This document shows positions 15,578 to 23,992 of a stretch of 64,000 nucleotides of DNA, one piece after another (within the stretch, counting starts at the first letter, position 1; each line of letters begins with the position of its first letter). The notes beneath the pieces were generated by a model. The model was not told where the DNA came from, made no database searches, and saw only the letters and a program-made list of their open reading frames with translations. A program made the position numbers and the translations under genes. The DNA is from Maritalea mobilis. Lineage in GTDB: Bacteria; Pseudomonadota; Alphaproteobacteria; Rhizobiales; Devosiaceae. Location: assembly GCF_004363175.1 (NCBI RefSeq), contig NZ_SNYR01000001.1, positions 62,001 to 126,000 on the forward strand. The letters are read 5' to 3'.

Positions 15578-16593
15578 AGCGGTGCGGTGCTTTGCCGGGG
15601 GATGAGTTTCACATCTACTTGCTGCACAGGCGTAGTTTGCGGCGGTAAGCGATTAGCGAGTTGGTCCAGAAGATAAGAGGCGGCCAAAACGCCGATTTGT
15701 GTGCGGTTCTGCCGGATTGTGGTGAGCGACGGAATAAAACTGCCCGCAATTTCAATATCATCAAAGCCGATCACAGAAATATCATCCGGCACTTTCAGGC
15801 CACGACGCGATATTTCGGAAATAAAGCCCATGGCAATCAGGTCGGAGCCGCAGGTAATTGCCGTCGGGCGTTCTGTCATCTCCATAAAGGACCGGGCGGC
15901 CTGTGCGCCCGCATCAAGAGAGAATGCGCCGCCATCAATAAAGAAATCGCGGTTGATGGTCAGGTCTAGCTGTTCCATCGCGCTTTCAACGCCGCGCAAA
16001 CGCTCTTTTGTCAGCACATTGTTGCGCGGGCCTGATATATGGCCGATTTTACGGTGGCCTAAACTGTGCAAATGCTCAACTGCCTGAACAGCGCCACCAA
16101 AATTGTCACTGCGGACAGAGGGGAATTCAAACTCAGGTTTCCATTCGCACGCAAAGATAATGCGATTGCCAAAAGCGGAATTTTGCATCTGTGTAAGAAC
16201 ATCACGCGGAATAGCGCCATCGAGAATGATCATGCCATCCGCGCGCATATCCATGAAGTAATCCAAGAGATTGTCTTCACGTATGCCCTTGGTGTCTGAC
16301 ACCAGCAAGCTCAAATCTGAGGTGGTGAAAACACTCTCAATGCCAGATAGAATTTGCGAAAAGAAGGGGTTGCCCAAATCAGGGAGCAGGGCAAGGATCG
16401 CATCCGACTGCCGCTTACGAAGGTTTTTCGCAGCGCGATTCACGCGATATCCAGTGCGCTTAACCGCGTCCAAAACCAGTTCGCGGGTTTTCTCGGAGAC
16501 CAAATCCGGGTTGGAAAGGGCGCGGCTTACCGTGGCTGTGGATACGCCAGCAACGGTTGCAACATCTTGAATTTTGGGGCTTTTCCCGTCCAT
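15574..16593 (-). CDS. LacI family transcriptional regulator of the GtsABCD-like sugar cluster
   Basis: A 339-residue repressor. The helix-turn-helix KIQDVATVAGVSTATVSRAL (residues 6-25) is followed by the hinge-helix and a periplasmic-binding-protein-like effector domain with LLPDLGNPFFSQILSGIE and ITCGSDLIAMGF. It is divergent from the sugar-binding protein gene. The 185-base interval holds two near-identical palindromes of the LacI operator class, so it most likely represses the sugar operon until a sugar or keto-sugar inducer binds. Confidence 0.93.
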   Translation of the reverse strand: MDGKSPKIQDVATVAGVSTATVSRALSNPDLVSEKTRELVLDAVKRTGYRVNRAAKNLRKRQSDAILALLPDLGNPFFSQILSGIESVFTTSDLSLLVSDTKGIREDNLLDYFMDMRADGMIILDGAIPRDVLTQMQNSAFGNRIIFACEWKPEFEFPSVRSDNFGGAVQAVEHLHSLGHRKIGHISGPRNNVLTKERLRGVESAMEQLDLTINRDFFIDGGAFSLDAGAQAARSFMEMTERPTAITCGSDLIAMGFISEISRRGLKVPDDISVIGFDDIEIAGSFIPSLTTIRQNRTQIGVLAASYLLDQLANRLPPQTTPVQQVDVKLIPRQSTAPL

Positions 16594-16639
16594 AAGTTGC
16601 GGTCCTTTTCCTCACCTTCTTCCAGTCATAAACAAATTC

Positions 16640-16645
16640 TTGACA
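16640..16645 (+). promoter_or_regulatory. -35 element candidate of the sugar operon
   Basis: A consensus TTGACA lies 25 bases upstream of the first LacI operator. No good -10 box was found at 16-18 bases, so the promoter may be weak or activator-assisted. The operator beginning at 16670 would cover the early transcribed region. Confidence 0.3.
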
Positions 16646-16669
16646 AAATCAAATCTTTGATTGATCGTT

Positions 16670-16683
16670 TGTAATCGATTACA
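16670..16683. promoter_or_regulatory. LacI operator candidate 1
   Basis: TGTAATCGATTACA is a perfect 14-base palindrome with the central CG and half-site form expected for LacI/PurR-type regulators. It lies between the divergent LacI gene and the sugar-binding protein gene. Confidence 0.7.
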
Positions 16684-16702
16684 GAAAACGATTGCAGTTT
16701 AA

Positions 16703-16716
16703 TGTAATCGATTGCA
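16703..16716. promoter_or_regulatory. LacI operator candidate 2
   Basis: TGTAATCGATTGCA differs from operator 1 at one position. The centres of the two sites are 33 bases apart, about three helical turns, so two repressor dimers would bind the same face of DNA. Confidence 0.65.
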
Positions 16717-16778
16717 CAAACTTTGCTGGTAGGAGGCCAGAAAAGCGGGTGCGAACGGTCGATTTTAGGGAGGAACAA

Positions 16779-18023
16779 ATGGACCAATTGAAGAAAATTC
16801 TAATCGCAACCTCAGCAATGGGCGCGATGAGCTTAGGCAGCGCAGCGCTGGCCGCTGATCTGGAAGTTACACACTGGTGGACATCGGGCGGTGAAGCAGC
16901 AGCTGTGGCTGAATTCGCCAAAGCCTTTAACGAGAAAACAGACCATAATTGGGTGGATGGTGCCATTGCAGGCTCTGGTGGCACAGCGCGGCCAATCATC
17001 ATCAGCCGTATTTTGGGCGGGGACCCAATGGCGGCAACCCAGTTGAACCACGGTCGTCAGGCGGAAGAGCTGATCGAAGCCGGATTGATGCTGGATTTGA
17101 CCGATGTGGCTGAAGCTGAAGGCTGGCGTGATGTGGTGCACCCAGTATCATTGCTTGATAGCTGCACCGTTGATGGGCGTGTTTATTGCGTGCCGGTGAA
17201 CATTCACTCTTGGCAATGGCTGTGGTTGAGCCATCAGGCATATGCCGATGCGGGCGTTGATGTGCCAACAAACTGGAGCGAATTCGTTGCAGCAGCGCCA
17301 GCATTGGAAGCCGCAGACAAAGTGCCATTGGCGATGGGCCAGCAAGGGTGGCAAACCTCAGGCGCATTTGGCGTGATCAATGTGGCCATTGGTGGGCTTG
17401 ATCTGTGGCGCAAAATCAATGTGGACAAAGACGCGGCGGCAGCAGCGAGCCCTGAAATGTTGGAAGTGTTCCAAGCCTTTGCTGAGGCACGTTCATTGTC
17501 GTCTGGCTCGAATGTTCAAGATTGGAACTTGGCCACCAACATGGTGATCACTGGACAAGCCGGTGGACAAATCATGGGTGACTGGGCGCAAGGTGAGTTC
17601 CAAGTAGCAGGCCAAACTGCAGGCGAAGACTACACCTGTTTGCCAGGTCTGGGCGTGAACGAAATCATCTCAACCGGTGGTGACGCATTCTACTTCCCGA
17701 AAACGGATGACCCCGAAACCACCGCTGCACAAAAAGAATTGGCGAGCCTGATGCTCTCTAAAGAAGTGCAGGTGGCGTTCAACTTGAAAAAAGGCTCTCT
17801 GCCTGTGCGGGGCGACGTTGACCTGCAAGCAGCAAACGACTGCATGCGTAAAGGCCTCGATATCTTGGCCAAAGGCAACATTATGCCAAGTGGTGACCAG
17901 CTGTTGACTGCGGATACCTCGTCGCAAATCGAAGATTTGCTGGTCGAGTTCTGGAGTGACACCAGCATGACGGCAGAAATGGCGCAGGAACGCTACGCCG
18001 ACATTATCGCCAACGCTGACTAA
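16779..18023 (+). CDS. Sugar ABC transporter substrate-binding protein, GtsA-like
   Basis: A 414-residue periplasmic binding protein. The signal peptide is about residues 1-26, ending SAALAA. The mature N-terminus LEVTHWWTSGGEAAAVAEF is typical of the glucose/mannose-binding GtsA group. The start at 16779 is chosen because of the GGGAGGAAC ribosome site directly upstream; an in-frame start 87 bases earlier would lie next to the operators. It is the first gene of an eight-gene sugar operon. A hairpin after its stop may raise its mRNA level relative to the permeases. Confidence 0.93.
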   Translation: MDQLKKILIATSAMGAMSLGSAALAADLEVTHWWTSGGEAAAVAEFAKAFNEKTDHNWVDGAIAGSGGTARPIIISRILGGDPMAATQLNHGRQAEELIEAGLMLDLTDVAEAEGWRDVVHPVSLLDSCTVDGRVYCVPVNIHSWQWLWLSHQAYADAGVDVPTNWSEFVAAAPALEAADKVPLAMGQQGWQTSGAFGVINVAIGGLDLWRKINVDKDAAAAASPEMLEVFQAFAEARSLSSGSNVQDWNLATNMVITGQAGGQIMGDWAQGEFQVAGQTAGEDYTCLPGLGVNEIISTGGDAFYFPKTDDPETTAAQKELASLMLSKEVQVAFNLKKGSLPVRGDVDLQAANDCMRKGLDILAKGNIMPSGDQLLTADTSSQIEDLLVEFWSDTSMTAEMAQERYADIIANAD

Positions 18024-18085
18024 TTGCTCCCGCGACCGGGGCTGGTTCTTCGCCTAATAGGCATAAGAGCCAGCTCTGTGCTCAA

Positions 18086-18114
18086 GGTTCGCGCGTCGAT
18101 TAAACGTGCGAACC
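18086..18114 (+). other. Stem-loop between the binding protein and permease genes
   Basis: A 10-base-pair stem with one G-U pair (18086-18095 with 18105-18114) and a 9-base loop, not followed by a T run. Such hairpins after binding-protein genes usually protect the upstream mRNA, so more binding protein than permease is made. Confidence 0.55.
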
Positions 18115-18142
18115 CTTTCGCAAGACTTGAGAGGCATTTCAC

Positions 18143-19039
18143 ATGGCGGGCGCAAAACAACCCGTGCGCATTTTGCGCAATTTGAATGCGAAAATCGCAG
18201 CGCTGCCCATGATCGCCACGGCATTGGTGATTTTTGTGGGCTGCACAGTCTGGACGATTGTACATTCATTCACAAAATCCAGATTGCTGCCGAAACTCGA
18301 ATTTGTAGGCTTCGATCAATATGAACGGCTTTGGAGCACGCGCCGCTGGCTGATCTCCATTGAGAATTTGGCTTATTATGGTATTGGCTCACTTGTGTTC
18401 TCGCTCACCATCGGCTTTTTACTCGCAGCTTTGCTTGATCAAAAAATCCGGTTCGAAAACACATTTCGCACAATCATCCTCTATCCATTTGCCTTGAGCT
18501 TCATTGTGACTGGCCTTGTTTGGCAGTGGATACTCAACCCTGAATTTGGCATACAGCACATTGTGCGCTCGCTCGGTTTCGAAAGCTTTGTGTTCGATCC
18601 GCTTTATACGCCAGACATTGTGATCTTCGGCGTTTTGATTGCTGGGCTTTGGCAGGGGACAGGGTTCATCATGGTGATCATGCTTTCCGGCTTGAGGGGC
18701 ATTGATGGTGAAATTTGGAAAGCGGCGCGCATCGACGGCATTCCGAAATGGAAAACCTATCTTTTCATCGTCATCCCGATGATGCGCCCAACCTTCGTGA
18801 CCGCGCTCGTGTTGATCTCGGCCGGCATCATCAAAGTTTATGACCTTGTTGTGGCGCAAACCAATGGCGGGCCGGGCATCGCTTCTGAAGTGCCAGCTAA
18901 ATATGTTTATGACGCCATGTTTAGAAGCCAGAATTTGGGGCAGGGCTTTGCTGCTTCCACCATGATGCTGCTTAGCGTGCTGGTGGTGCTGATCCCCTGG
19001 GCATATCTAGAATTTGGGGGCCGCAAAAATGGCAAATAA
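18143..19039 (+). CDS. Sugar ABC transporter permease, GtsB/MalF type
   Basis: A 298-residue inner-membrane permease with six hydrophobic segments. The first is at about residues 18-38 and the last ends near residue 290. The cytoplasmic ATPase-contact loop reads EIWKAARIDGIPKWKTYLFI followed by IPMMRP, the EAA motif of CUT1 permeases. It is the second gene of the operon, separated from the binding protein gene by 119 bases that hold a stem-loop. It overlaps the next permease by 11 bases. Confidence 0.92.
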   Translation: MAGAKQPVRILRNLNAKIAALPMIATALVIFVGCTVWTIVHSFTKSRLLPKLEFVGFDQYERLWSTRRWLISIENLAYYGIGSLVFSLTIGFLLAALLDQKIRFENTFRTIILYPFALSFIVTGLVWQWILNPEFGIQHIVRSLGFESFVFDPLYTPDIVIFGVLIAGLWQGTGFIMVIMLSGLRGIDGEIWKAARIDGIPKWKTYLFIVIPMMRPTFVTALVLISAGIIKVYDLVVAQTNGGPGIASEVPAKYVYDAMFRSQNLGQGFAASTMMLLSVLVVLIPWAYLEFGGRKNGK

Positions 19040-19943
19040 CGCAAAAACAATAAGCGCATCAGGCGTAGAGCCACGCGGGCCGAAACCACGCCCCATGCTA
19101 TCGCCGCGCAACATCATGATTTACGGCACCTTGTTCATCGTCGCGATCTACTACGCATTGCCACTTTATGTGATGGTGGTCACCAGCCTGAAAGGCATGC
19201 CCGAAATCCGCCTAGGCAACATATTCGCGCCACCAGTTGAGGTGACGTTTGAACCTTGGGTAAAGGCGTGGGCTGAAGCTTGCACAGGCCTAAACTGTAA
19301 TGGGCTGAGCCAAGGCTTTTGGAATTCAGTAAAAATTCTCATCCCATCGGCAGCACTTTCGATCCTGATCGCTTCGATCAATGGCTACGCTTTGGCCAAT
19401 TGGAAGTTCAAAGGCTCGGAGGTGTTTTTCACTATCCTGATTTTTGGTGCTTTTGTGCCTTATCAGGTGATCATCTATCCAATCGTGATCATTTTGCGGG
19501 AACTGAACCTGTTCGGCAAATTGGGTGGCCTTGTTATGGTGCACGTGATTTTCGGCATGCCAATCCTCACCTTGCTGTTCCGCAATTATTTCACTTCACT
19601 CCCCGAAGAGCTGTTTAAAGCAGCGCGCGTGGATGGGGCAGGGTTCTGGGGCATCTATTTCCGGATCATGCTGCCTATGTCTTTGCCCATCTTTGTAGTG
19701 GCGCTGATTTTGCAGGTCACTGGGATTTGGAACGACTTTCTGTTTGGCGTGATCTACACCAAGCCAGACAATTACCCGATGACAGTGCAACTCAACAATA
19801 TCGTCAATTCGGTGCAGGGCGTGAAGGAATATAACGTCAATATGGCCGCGACCATGCTCACGGGCATTGTGCCGCTCATTATCTATTTCGCATCAGGCAA
19901 ACTATTCGTGCGCGGCATCGCTGCTGGCGCGGTGAAAGGTTGA
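19029..19943 (+). CDS. Sugar ABC transporter permease, GtsC/MalG type
   Basis: A 304-residue permease. The start at 19029 (MANNAKTISASG) overlaps the previous stop by 11 bases. Six membrane segments are visible, the first at about residues 30-50. The EAA loop reads ELFKAARVDGAGFWGIYFRI followed by LPMSLP. The short segment CTGLNCNGLSQGFWNSVKI with two Cys is a recognisable feature of the GtsC subgroup, which supports a glucose-like or glucoside substrate. It pairs with the preceding permease to form the channel. Confidence 0.92.
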   Translation: MANNAKTISASGVEPRGPKPRPMLSPRNIMIYGTLFIVAIYYALPLYVMVVTSLKGMPEIRLGNIFAPPVEVTFEPWVKAWAEACTGLNCNGLSQGFWNSVKILIPSAALSILIASINGYALANWKFKGSEVFFTILIFGAFVPYQVIIYPIVIILRELNLFGKLGGLVMVHVIFGMPILTLLFRNYFTSLPEELFKAARVDGAGFWGIYFRIMLPMSLPIFVVALILQVTGIWNDFLFGVIYTKPDNYPMTVQLNNIVNSVQGVKEYNVNMAATMLTGIVPLIIYFASGKLFVRGIAAGAVKG

Positions 19944-19945
19944 TC

Positions 19946-21022
19946 ATGACCAGTGTTTCTATTCAAAATCTTGATCTTAATTTCGGCAGCGTAAACGTGC
20001 TGAAACAGTTGAACCTCTCCATCGAAGAAGGAGAGTTTCTGGTGCTGCTTGGCGCTTCAGGCTGCGGCAAATCCACTTTGCTCAATTGCATCGCTGGCTT
20101 GTTAGATGTGAGTGACGGGCAGATATTCATCAATGGCAAAAACGTAACTTGGGCCGAACCAAGCGAGCGTGGCATCGGCATGGTGTTTCAATCCTATGCA
20201 CTTTATCCGCAAATGACGGTGAAGGGTAATCTCAGCTTTGGATTGAAAAATGCCCGTATGCCGAAGCAGGAGATTGAAGCGCGTGTGGCACGTGCTGCTG
20301 AAATTTTACAGATTGAACCCTTGCTAGATCGCAAGCCCGGCGCGCTTTCCGGCGGGCAACGACAGCGGGTCGCCATTGGCCGTGCCTTGGTCCGCGATGT
20401 GGATGTATTTCTATTTGATGAGCCGCTCTCAAACCTGGATGCCAAGCTGAGGGCTGAACTACGGGTGGAAATCAAACGACTTCACCAGAAGCTTGGCAAC
20501 ACCATGATCTATGTGACCCATGATCAGGTGGAGGCGATGACGTTGGCTGATCGCATTGCCATCATGCGCGGAGGGCTAGTGCAGCAGTTGGCCAGCCCGG
20601 ACGAGATCTATAATCGCCCAGCCAACAAATATGTCGCCGATTTTATCGGGTCGCCCGCCATGAATTTCTTTGAGGGGCAAATTGATGCGGATGGCAAATT
20701 CAATGTCGGTAAACTGACGATAGACCTCAAAAACTATGATTTCGCTGATGGTACGGCCAAAGGCGAGCATTGGCTGGGATATCGACCGGAACATGTTGTG
20801 CTGGGCGAAGCAGCGCTGAGCATGCCTGTGCATGTGGAAGCTGTGGCAGACATTGTAGAGCCAATGGGATCTGATACGTTGATCTGGACCAAGATCGAAG
20901 GGCATGATTTCCGCATTCGCACAGACGGACAGCAAAAAGTGGCCGCAGGTGATCGGCTTGTCGTGGGCATGGACCCGCGCTTTGCCTCAATTTTTGATAA
21001 AACAACCGAAGAACGCGTTTAG
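19946..21022 (+). CDS. Sugar ABC transporter ATP-binding protein, UgpC/MsmK/GtsD type
   Basis: A 358-residue ATPase. Walker A is GASGCGKST, the signature is LSGGQRQRVAIGRALVR, and Walker B is VFLFDEPLSNLDAKLR. The C-terminal TOBE-like regulatory domain includes WLGYRPEHVVLG. The start is taken at ATG 19946; a TTG two codons upstream would overlap the previous stop. It completes a full CUT1 importer in the order binding protein, permease, permease, ATPase. Confidence 0.93.
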   Translation: MTSVSIQNLDLNFGSVNVLKQLNLSIEEGEFLVLLGASGCGKSTLLNCIAGLLDVSDGQIFINGKNVTWAEPSERGIGMVFQSYALYPQMTVKGNLSFGLKNARMPKQEIEARVARAAEILQIEPLLDRKPGALSGGQRQRVAIGRALVRDVDVFLFDEPLSNLDAKLRAELRVEIKRLHQKLGNTMIYVTHDQVEAMTLADRIAIMRGGLVQQLASPDEIYNRPANKYVADFIGSPAMNFFEGQIDADGKFNVGKLTIDLKNYDFADGTAKGEHWLGYRPEHVVLGEAALSMPVHVEAVADIVEPMGSDTLIWTKIEGHDFRIRTDGQQKVAAGDRLVVGMDPRFASIFDKTTEERV

Positions 21023-21032
21023 GACGAATAAA

Positions 21033-21779
21033 ATGGATTTGAGTTTTCAATTATATAGCGCCCGCAATTTTCAACCTTGGAGCAAGGTTTTTGCAGCTTT
21101 GGCGGATTATGGCTATGCCCAGGTTGAGGGTTTTGGCGGGATGTTTGACCAGCCGGATCAATTGGCGGAACTGCTAAAAGCCACGGGTCTGCGCATGGAT
21201 TCCGCGCATTTTGGCCTAGACCAACTGGAAGATGATTTCGACAATAGTCTCGCCATCATCAAACAACTTGGCATCAAATCTGTCTTTTGCCCGTATCTGG
21301 ATGAAGCAGAGCGCCCGAATAGCGCCGCGGGTTGGGAAACATTTGCCCAACGGTTGGCCTCAATCGGCGACAAACTGGCCTCCAACCACATTGCTTTTGG
21401 CTGGCACAATCACGATTTTGAGTTCAAGGCGCTGGATGATGGGCAATTGCCGATGGACATCATCTTGCAAAGTGCGCCCACTTTAGAGTGGGAGGCAGAT
21501 ATTGCTTGGGTGCATGTGGGCGGACACAACCCACTAGACTGGATTGAAAAATATAAAGACCGCATGACCGCCATCCACGTGAAAGACCGGGCGCCCGAGG
21601 GTGAAAATCTTGACCAAGATGGCTGGTGCGATGTGGGTGACGGTGTGTTGAACTGGCAGGAGATTTTGGATGCGGTACGCAGCAAAACCAATGTCAAAAT
21701 TTTCTGCGTCGAGCACGATAATCCGGCAGATGCATTTGCCTTTGCACAAAACTCATTCAACAATATTCAGAAATTTTAG
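21033..21779 (+). CDS. Sugar-phosphate isomerase/epimerase-fold protein (AP endonuclease 2 family), short form
   Basis: A 248-residue TIM-barrel protein starting MDLSFQLYSARNF. Metal-site residues of the xylose-isomerase-like family are visible in FGWHNHDFEF, LEWEADIAWVHVGG, AIHVKDRAP and CVEHDNPAD. The start at 21033 lies 10 bases after the ATPase stop; a longer in-frame ORF inside the ATPase gene is rejected. These proteins isomerise or cleave keto-sugars. Together with the two Gfo/Idh enzymes it suggests oxidation of a sugar followed by isomerisation or lyase action, but the exact substrate cannot be read. Confidence 0.85.
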   Translation: MDLSFQLYSARNFQPWSKVFAALADYGYAQVEGFGGMFDQPDQLAELLKATGLRMDSAHFGLDQLEDDFDNSLAIIKQLGIKSVFCPYLDEAERPNSAAGWETFAQRLASIGDKLASNHIAFGWHNHDFEFKALDDGQLPMDIILQSAPTLEWEADIAWVHVGGHNPLDWIEKYKDRMTAIHVKDRAPEGENLDQDGWCDVGDGVLNWQEILDAVRSKTNVKIFCVEHDNPADAFAFAQNSFNNIQKF

Positions 21780-21787
21780 GGGGCAAT

Positions 21788-22912
21788 ATGGCCAATAAAC
21801 TTGGTGTCGGCATCATCGGATGCGGCAATATCTCTGCAGCCTATATGCGCCTTGCGCCCATGTTCAACTCCATTGAAGTGCGCGCATGTGCCGATTTGAA
21901 CCGTGAGGCAAGCGCCGCGCGTGCGGCCGAATTTGGTTTGCGTGACCTATCAATTGATGAGCTTCTCGCCGCAGACGATATCGATATTATCGTCAACCTA
22001 ACAGTGCCCGCGGCGCACTTTGAGGTGAGTAAAAGCATTTTGGAGGCAGGCAAACACGCCTATTCCGAAAAACCATTTGTGTTGAGCGTGGAAGAGGGCA
22101 AAGAACTTGCGGCAATCGCCAAAGCGCGAAACCTCTATGTTGGCAGCGCGCCAGATACTTTTATGGGCGGGGCCCATCAATTGGCGCGACATCTGATTGA
22201 TAAAGGTGAAATTGGCAAGGTGATTGCTGGGTCTTGCCATGTGATGAGCCACGGCATGGAGGATTGGCACCCCAATCCGGATTTCTTTTTCCAGCCGGGT
22301 GGTGGCCCCGTTTTGGACCTCGCACCATATTACATCACCAATTTGGTGAATATGATTGGGCCAGTGAAACGCGTTGCGGCATTGGCTACTAAGGGGTCGG
22401 ATACCCGCACCATCGGCAATGGGCCACGCGATGGCGAGAAAATTCCAGTGGACACGCCAACCAATATCCATGCGCTACTTGAATTTGAGAATGGTGCCAC
22501 CATCACCATGTCCAATTCGTGGGACGTGTGGGCGCACCGCCACGCAGAAATGGAAATCTATGGGGCTGAAGGCAGCCTGTTTGTGCCGGACCCGAACTTC
22601 TTTGGCGGCGATGTGGAACTGGCCAAATCTGACGGTCAAATCAACAAGGTGCCCATGTGGGACCATGCATTTGCGAAGCCAAATGAAGAAGATGGCGCGA
22701 ACTACCGCACCGTAGGACTTGCAGATATGGCCGACGCAATCATCCACAACCGACCATTCCGGTGCTCAATCGACTTGGCATTGCATGTGGTCGATGTGAT
22801 GCTAGGGATCTTGAAATCTGGCGAAACAGGCGAGTTTGTCGCCATGACAACAAGTTGCACGCGACCAGCAGCGTTTAACCCCGAACAGGCTAAATCGCTT
22901 TTGGCTGATTGA
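21788..22912 (+). CDS. Gfo/Idh/MocA family oxidoreductase 1
   Basis: A 374-residue NAD(P)-dependent sugar dehydrogenase. The Rossmann motif GIIGCGNISAAY is at residues 8-19, the family motif SEKPFVLSVEEGKEL is near 94, and the C-terminal substrate domain includes SGRGGP-like FFFQPGGGPVLDLAPYY. The catalytic-type Lys is in EKPF and the His region in APYYITNLVN. It follows the isomerase-like gene by 8 bases with the ribosome site AGGGGG. A sugar-3-dehydrogenase or inositol-dehydrogenase-like role is possible. Confidence 0.9.
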   Translation: MANKLGVGIIGCGNISAAYMRLAPMFNSIEVRACADLNREASAARAAEFGLRDLSIDELLAADDIDIIVNLTVPAAHFEVSKSILEAGKHAYSEKPFVLSVEEGKELAAIAKARNLYVGSAPDTFMGGAHQLARHLIDKGEIGKVIAGSCHVMSHGMEDWHPNPDFFFQPGGGPVLDLAPYYITNLVNMIGPVKRVAALATKGSDTRTIGNGPRDGEKIPVDTPTNIHALLEFENGATITMSNSWDVWAHRHAEMEIYGAEGSLFVPDPNFFGGDVELAKSDGQINKVPMWDHAFAKPNEEDGANYRTVGLADMADAIIHNRPFRCSIDLALHVVDVMLGILKSGETGEFVAMTTSCTRPAAFNPEQAKSLLAD

Positions 22913-22923
22913 AGGGAACAATA

Positions 22924-23982
22924 ATGACAAAGAATATGAAGGGGCCGGGCATCTTTCTGGCTCAATTTCTAGGTGACGAAGCCCCCTTTAACAGCCTTGA
23001 AGGCATGACCAAATGGGCTGCCAATTATGGCTATAAAGGCGTGCAAATTCCCGTTTGGGACAAGCGTGTTTTTGATTTGGATAGAGCGGCGACGTCTCAA
23101 GCCTATTGCGACGAAATTAACGGCATTTGCGCGGATAATGGGGTCGAGATTACCGAGCTTTCAACCCATATGTTAGGGCAGCTGGTTGCAGTGCACCCGG
23201 CCTATGATCTCCAGTTTGATGGTCTTGTGCCAGAAGAGATGCAGAACAACCCAAAGGCGCGGCAACAATGGGCCATTGATGGGGTGAAGAAAGCCGCGAA
23301 GGCGTCTCGCAATTTAGGGTTAGATGTCACCGTGTCCTTTACCGGTTCGCTGGCATTTCCTTACATCTATCCTTGGCCGCAGCGCCCAGATGGGCTGATT
23401 GATGAGGCCTTCACCGAACTGGCGAAACGCTGGCACCCCATATTTGATGAATATGAGGAGCAGGGTGTCGACATTGGCTTTGAGCTACACCCCGGCGAAG
23501 ATGTGTTCGACGGCATTACCTTTGAAATGTTTTTGGACAAGGTGAAGGGCCATAAGCGCTGCACCATCAATTACGACCCGTCACACTTTTTGCTGCAACA
23601 GCTCGACTATCTCGACTTCATTGACATCTATCACGAGCGGATCACCGCCTTTCATGTGAAGGATGCTGAATTCACTCCATCGGGTCGCCAAGGCGTTTAT
23701 TCCGGCTATCAGCCATGGTTGAACCGGGCAGGGCGTTTCCGCTCGCTTGGTGACGGCCATGTGGATTTCAGCGGCATCTTTTCACGCTTGGCCACCCATG
23801 GCTATGAGGGCTGGGCTGTGTTGGAATGGGAATGCTGTTTGAAGCACCCTGAAGATGGCGCGCGCGAAGGTGCGCCTTTCATTGCCGACCATATGATCCG
23901 CTTGACTGAACAAGCGTTTGATGACTTTGCGGGTGGTGAAACTGACCGCGCCGCGCTCAAAAAAATGATGGGCATAGACTAG
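22924..23982 (+). CDS. Sugar-phosphate isomerase/epimerase-fold protein, long form
   Basis: A 352-residue xylose-isomerase-like TIM barrel. It shows NYGYKGVQIPVWD, FTGSLAFPYIYPWPQRP, the metal ligand segment GFELHPGEDVFDG, INYDPSHFLLQQLDYLDFI and TAFHVKDAEF, with a C-terminal WAVLEWECCLKHPEDG. The start at 22924 is preferred for its GAAGGGA ribosome site over a TTG 15 bases earlier. It is longer than the first isomerase-like protein of the operon and belongs to a distinct subgroup. It is likely paired with one of the two Gfo/Idh dehydrogenases in keto-sugar conversion. Confidence 0.85.
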   Translation: MTKNMKGPGIFLAQFLGDEAPFNSLEGMTKWAANYGYKGVQIPVWDKRVFDLDRAATSQAYCDEINGICADNGVEITELSTHMLGQLVAVHPAYDLQFDGLVPEEMQNNPKARQQWAIDGVKKAAKASRNLGLDVTVSFTGSLAFPYIYPWPQRPDGLIDEAFTELAKRWHPIFDEYEEQGVDIGFELHPGEDVFDGITFEMFLDKVKGHKRCTINYDPSHFLLQQLDYLDFIDIYHERITAFHVKDAEFTPSGRQGVYSGYQPWLNRAGRFRSLGDGHVDFSGIFSRLATHGYEGWAVLEWECCLKHPEDGAREGAPFIADHMIRLTEQAFDDFAGGETDRAALKKMMGID

Positions 23983-23992
23983 GAGCATCGCG

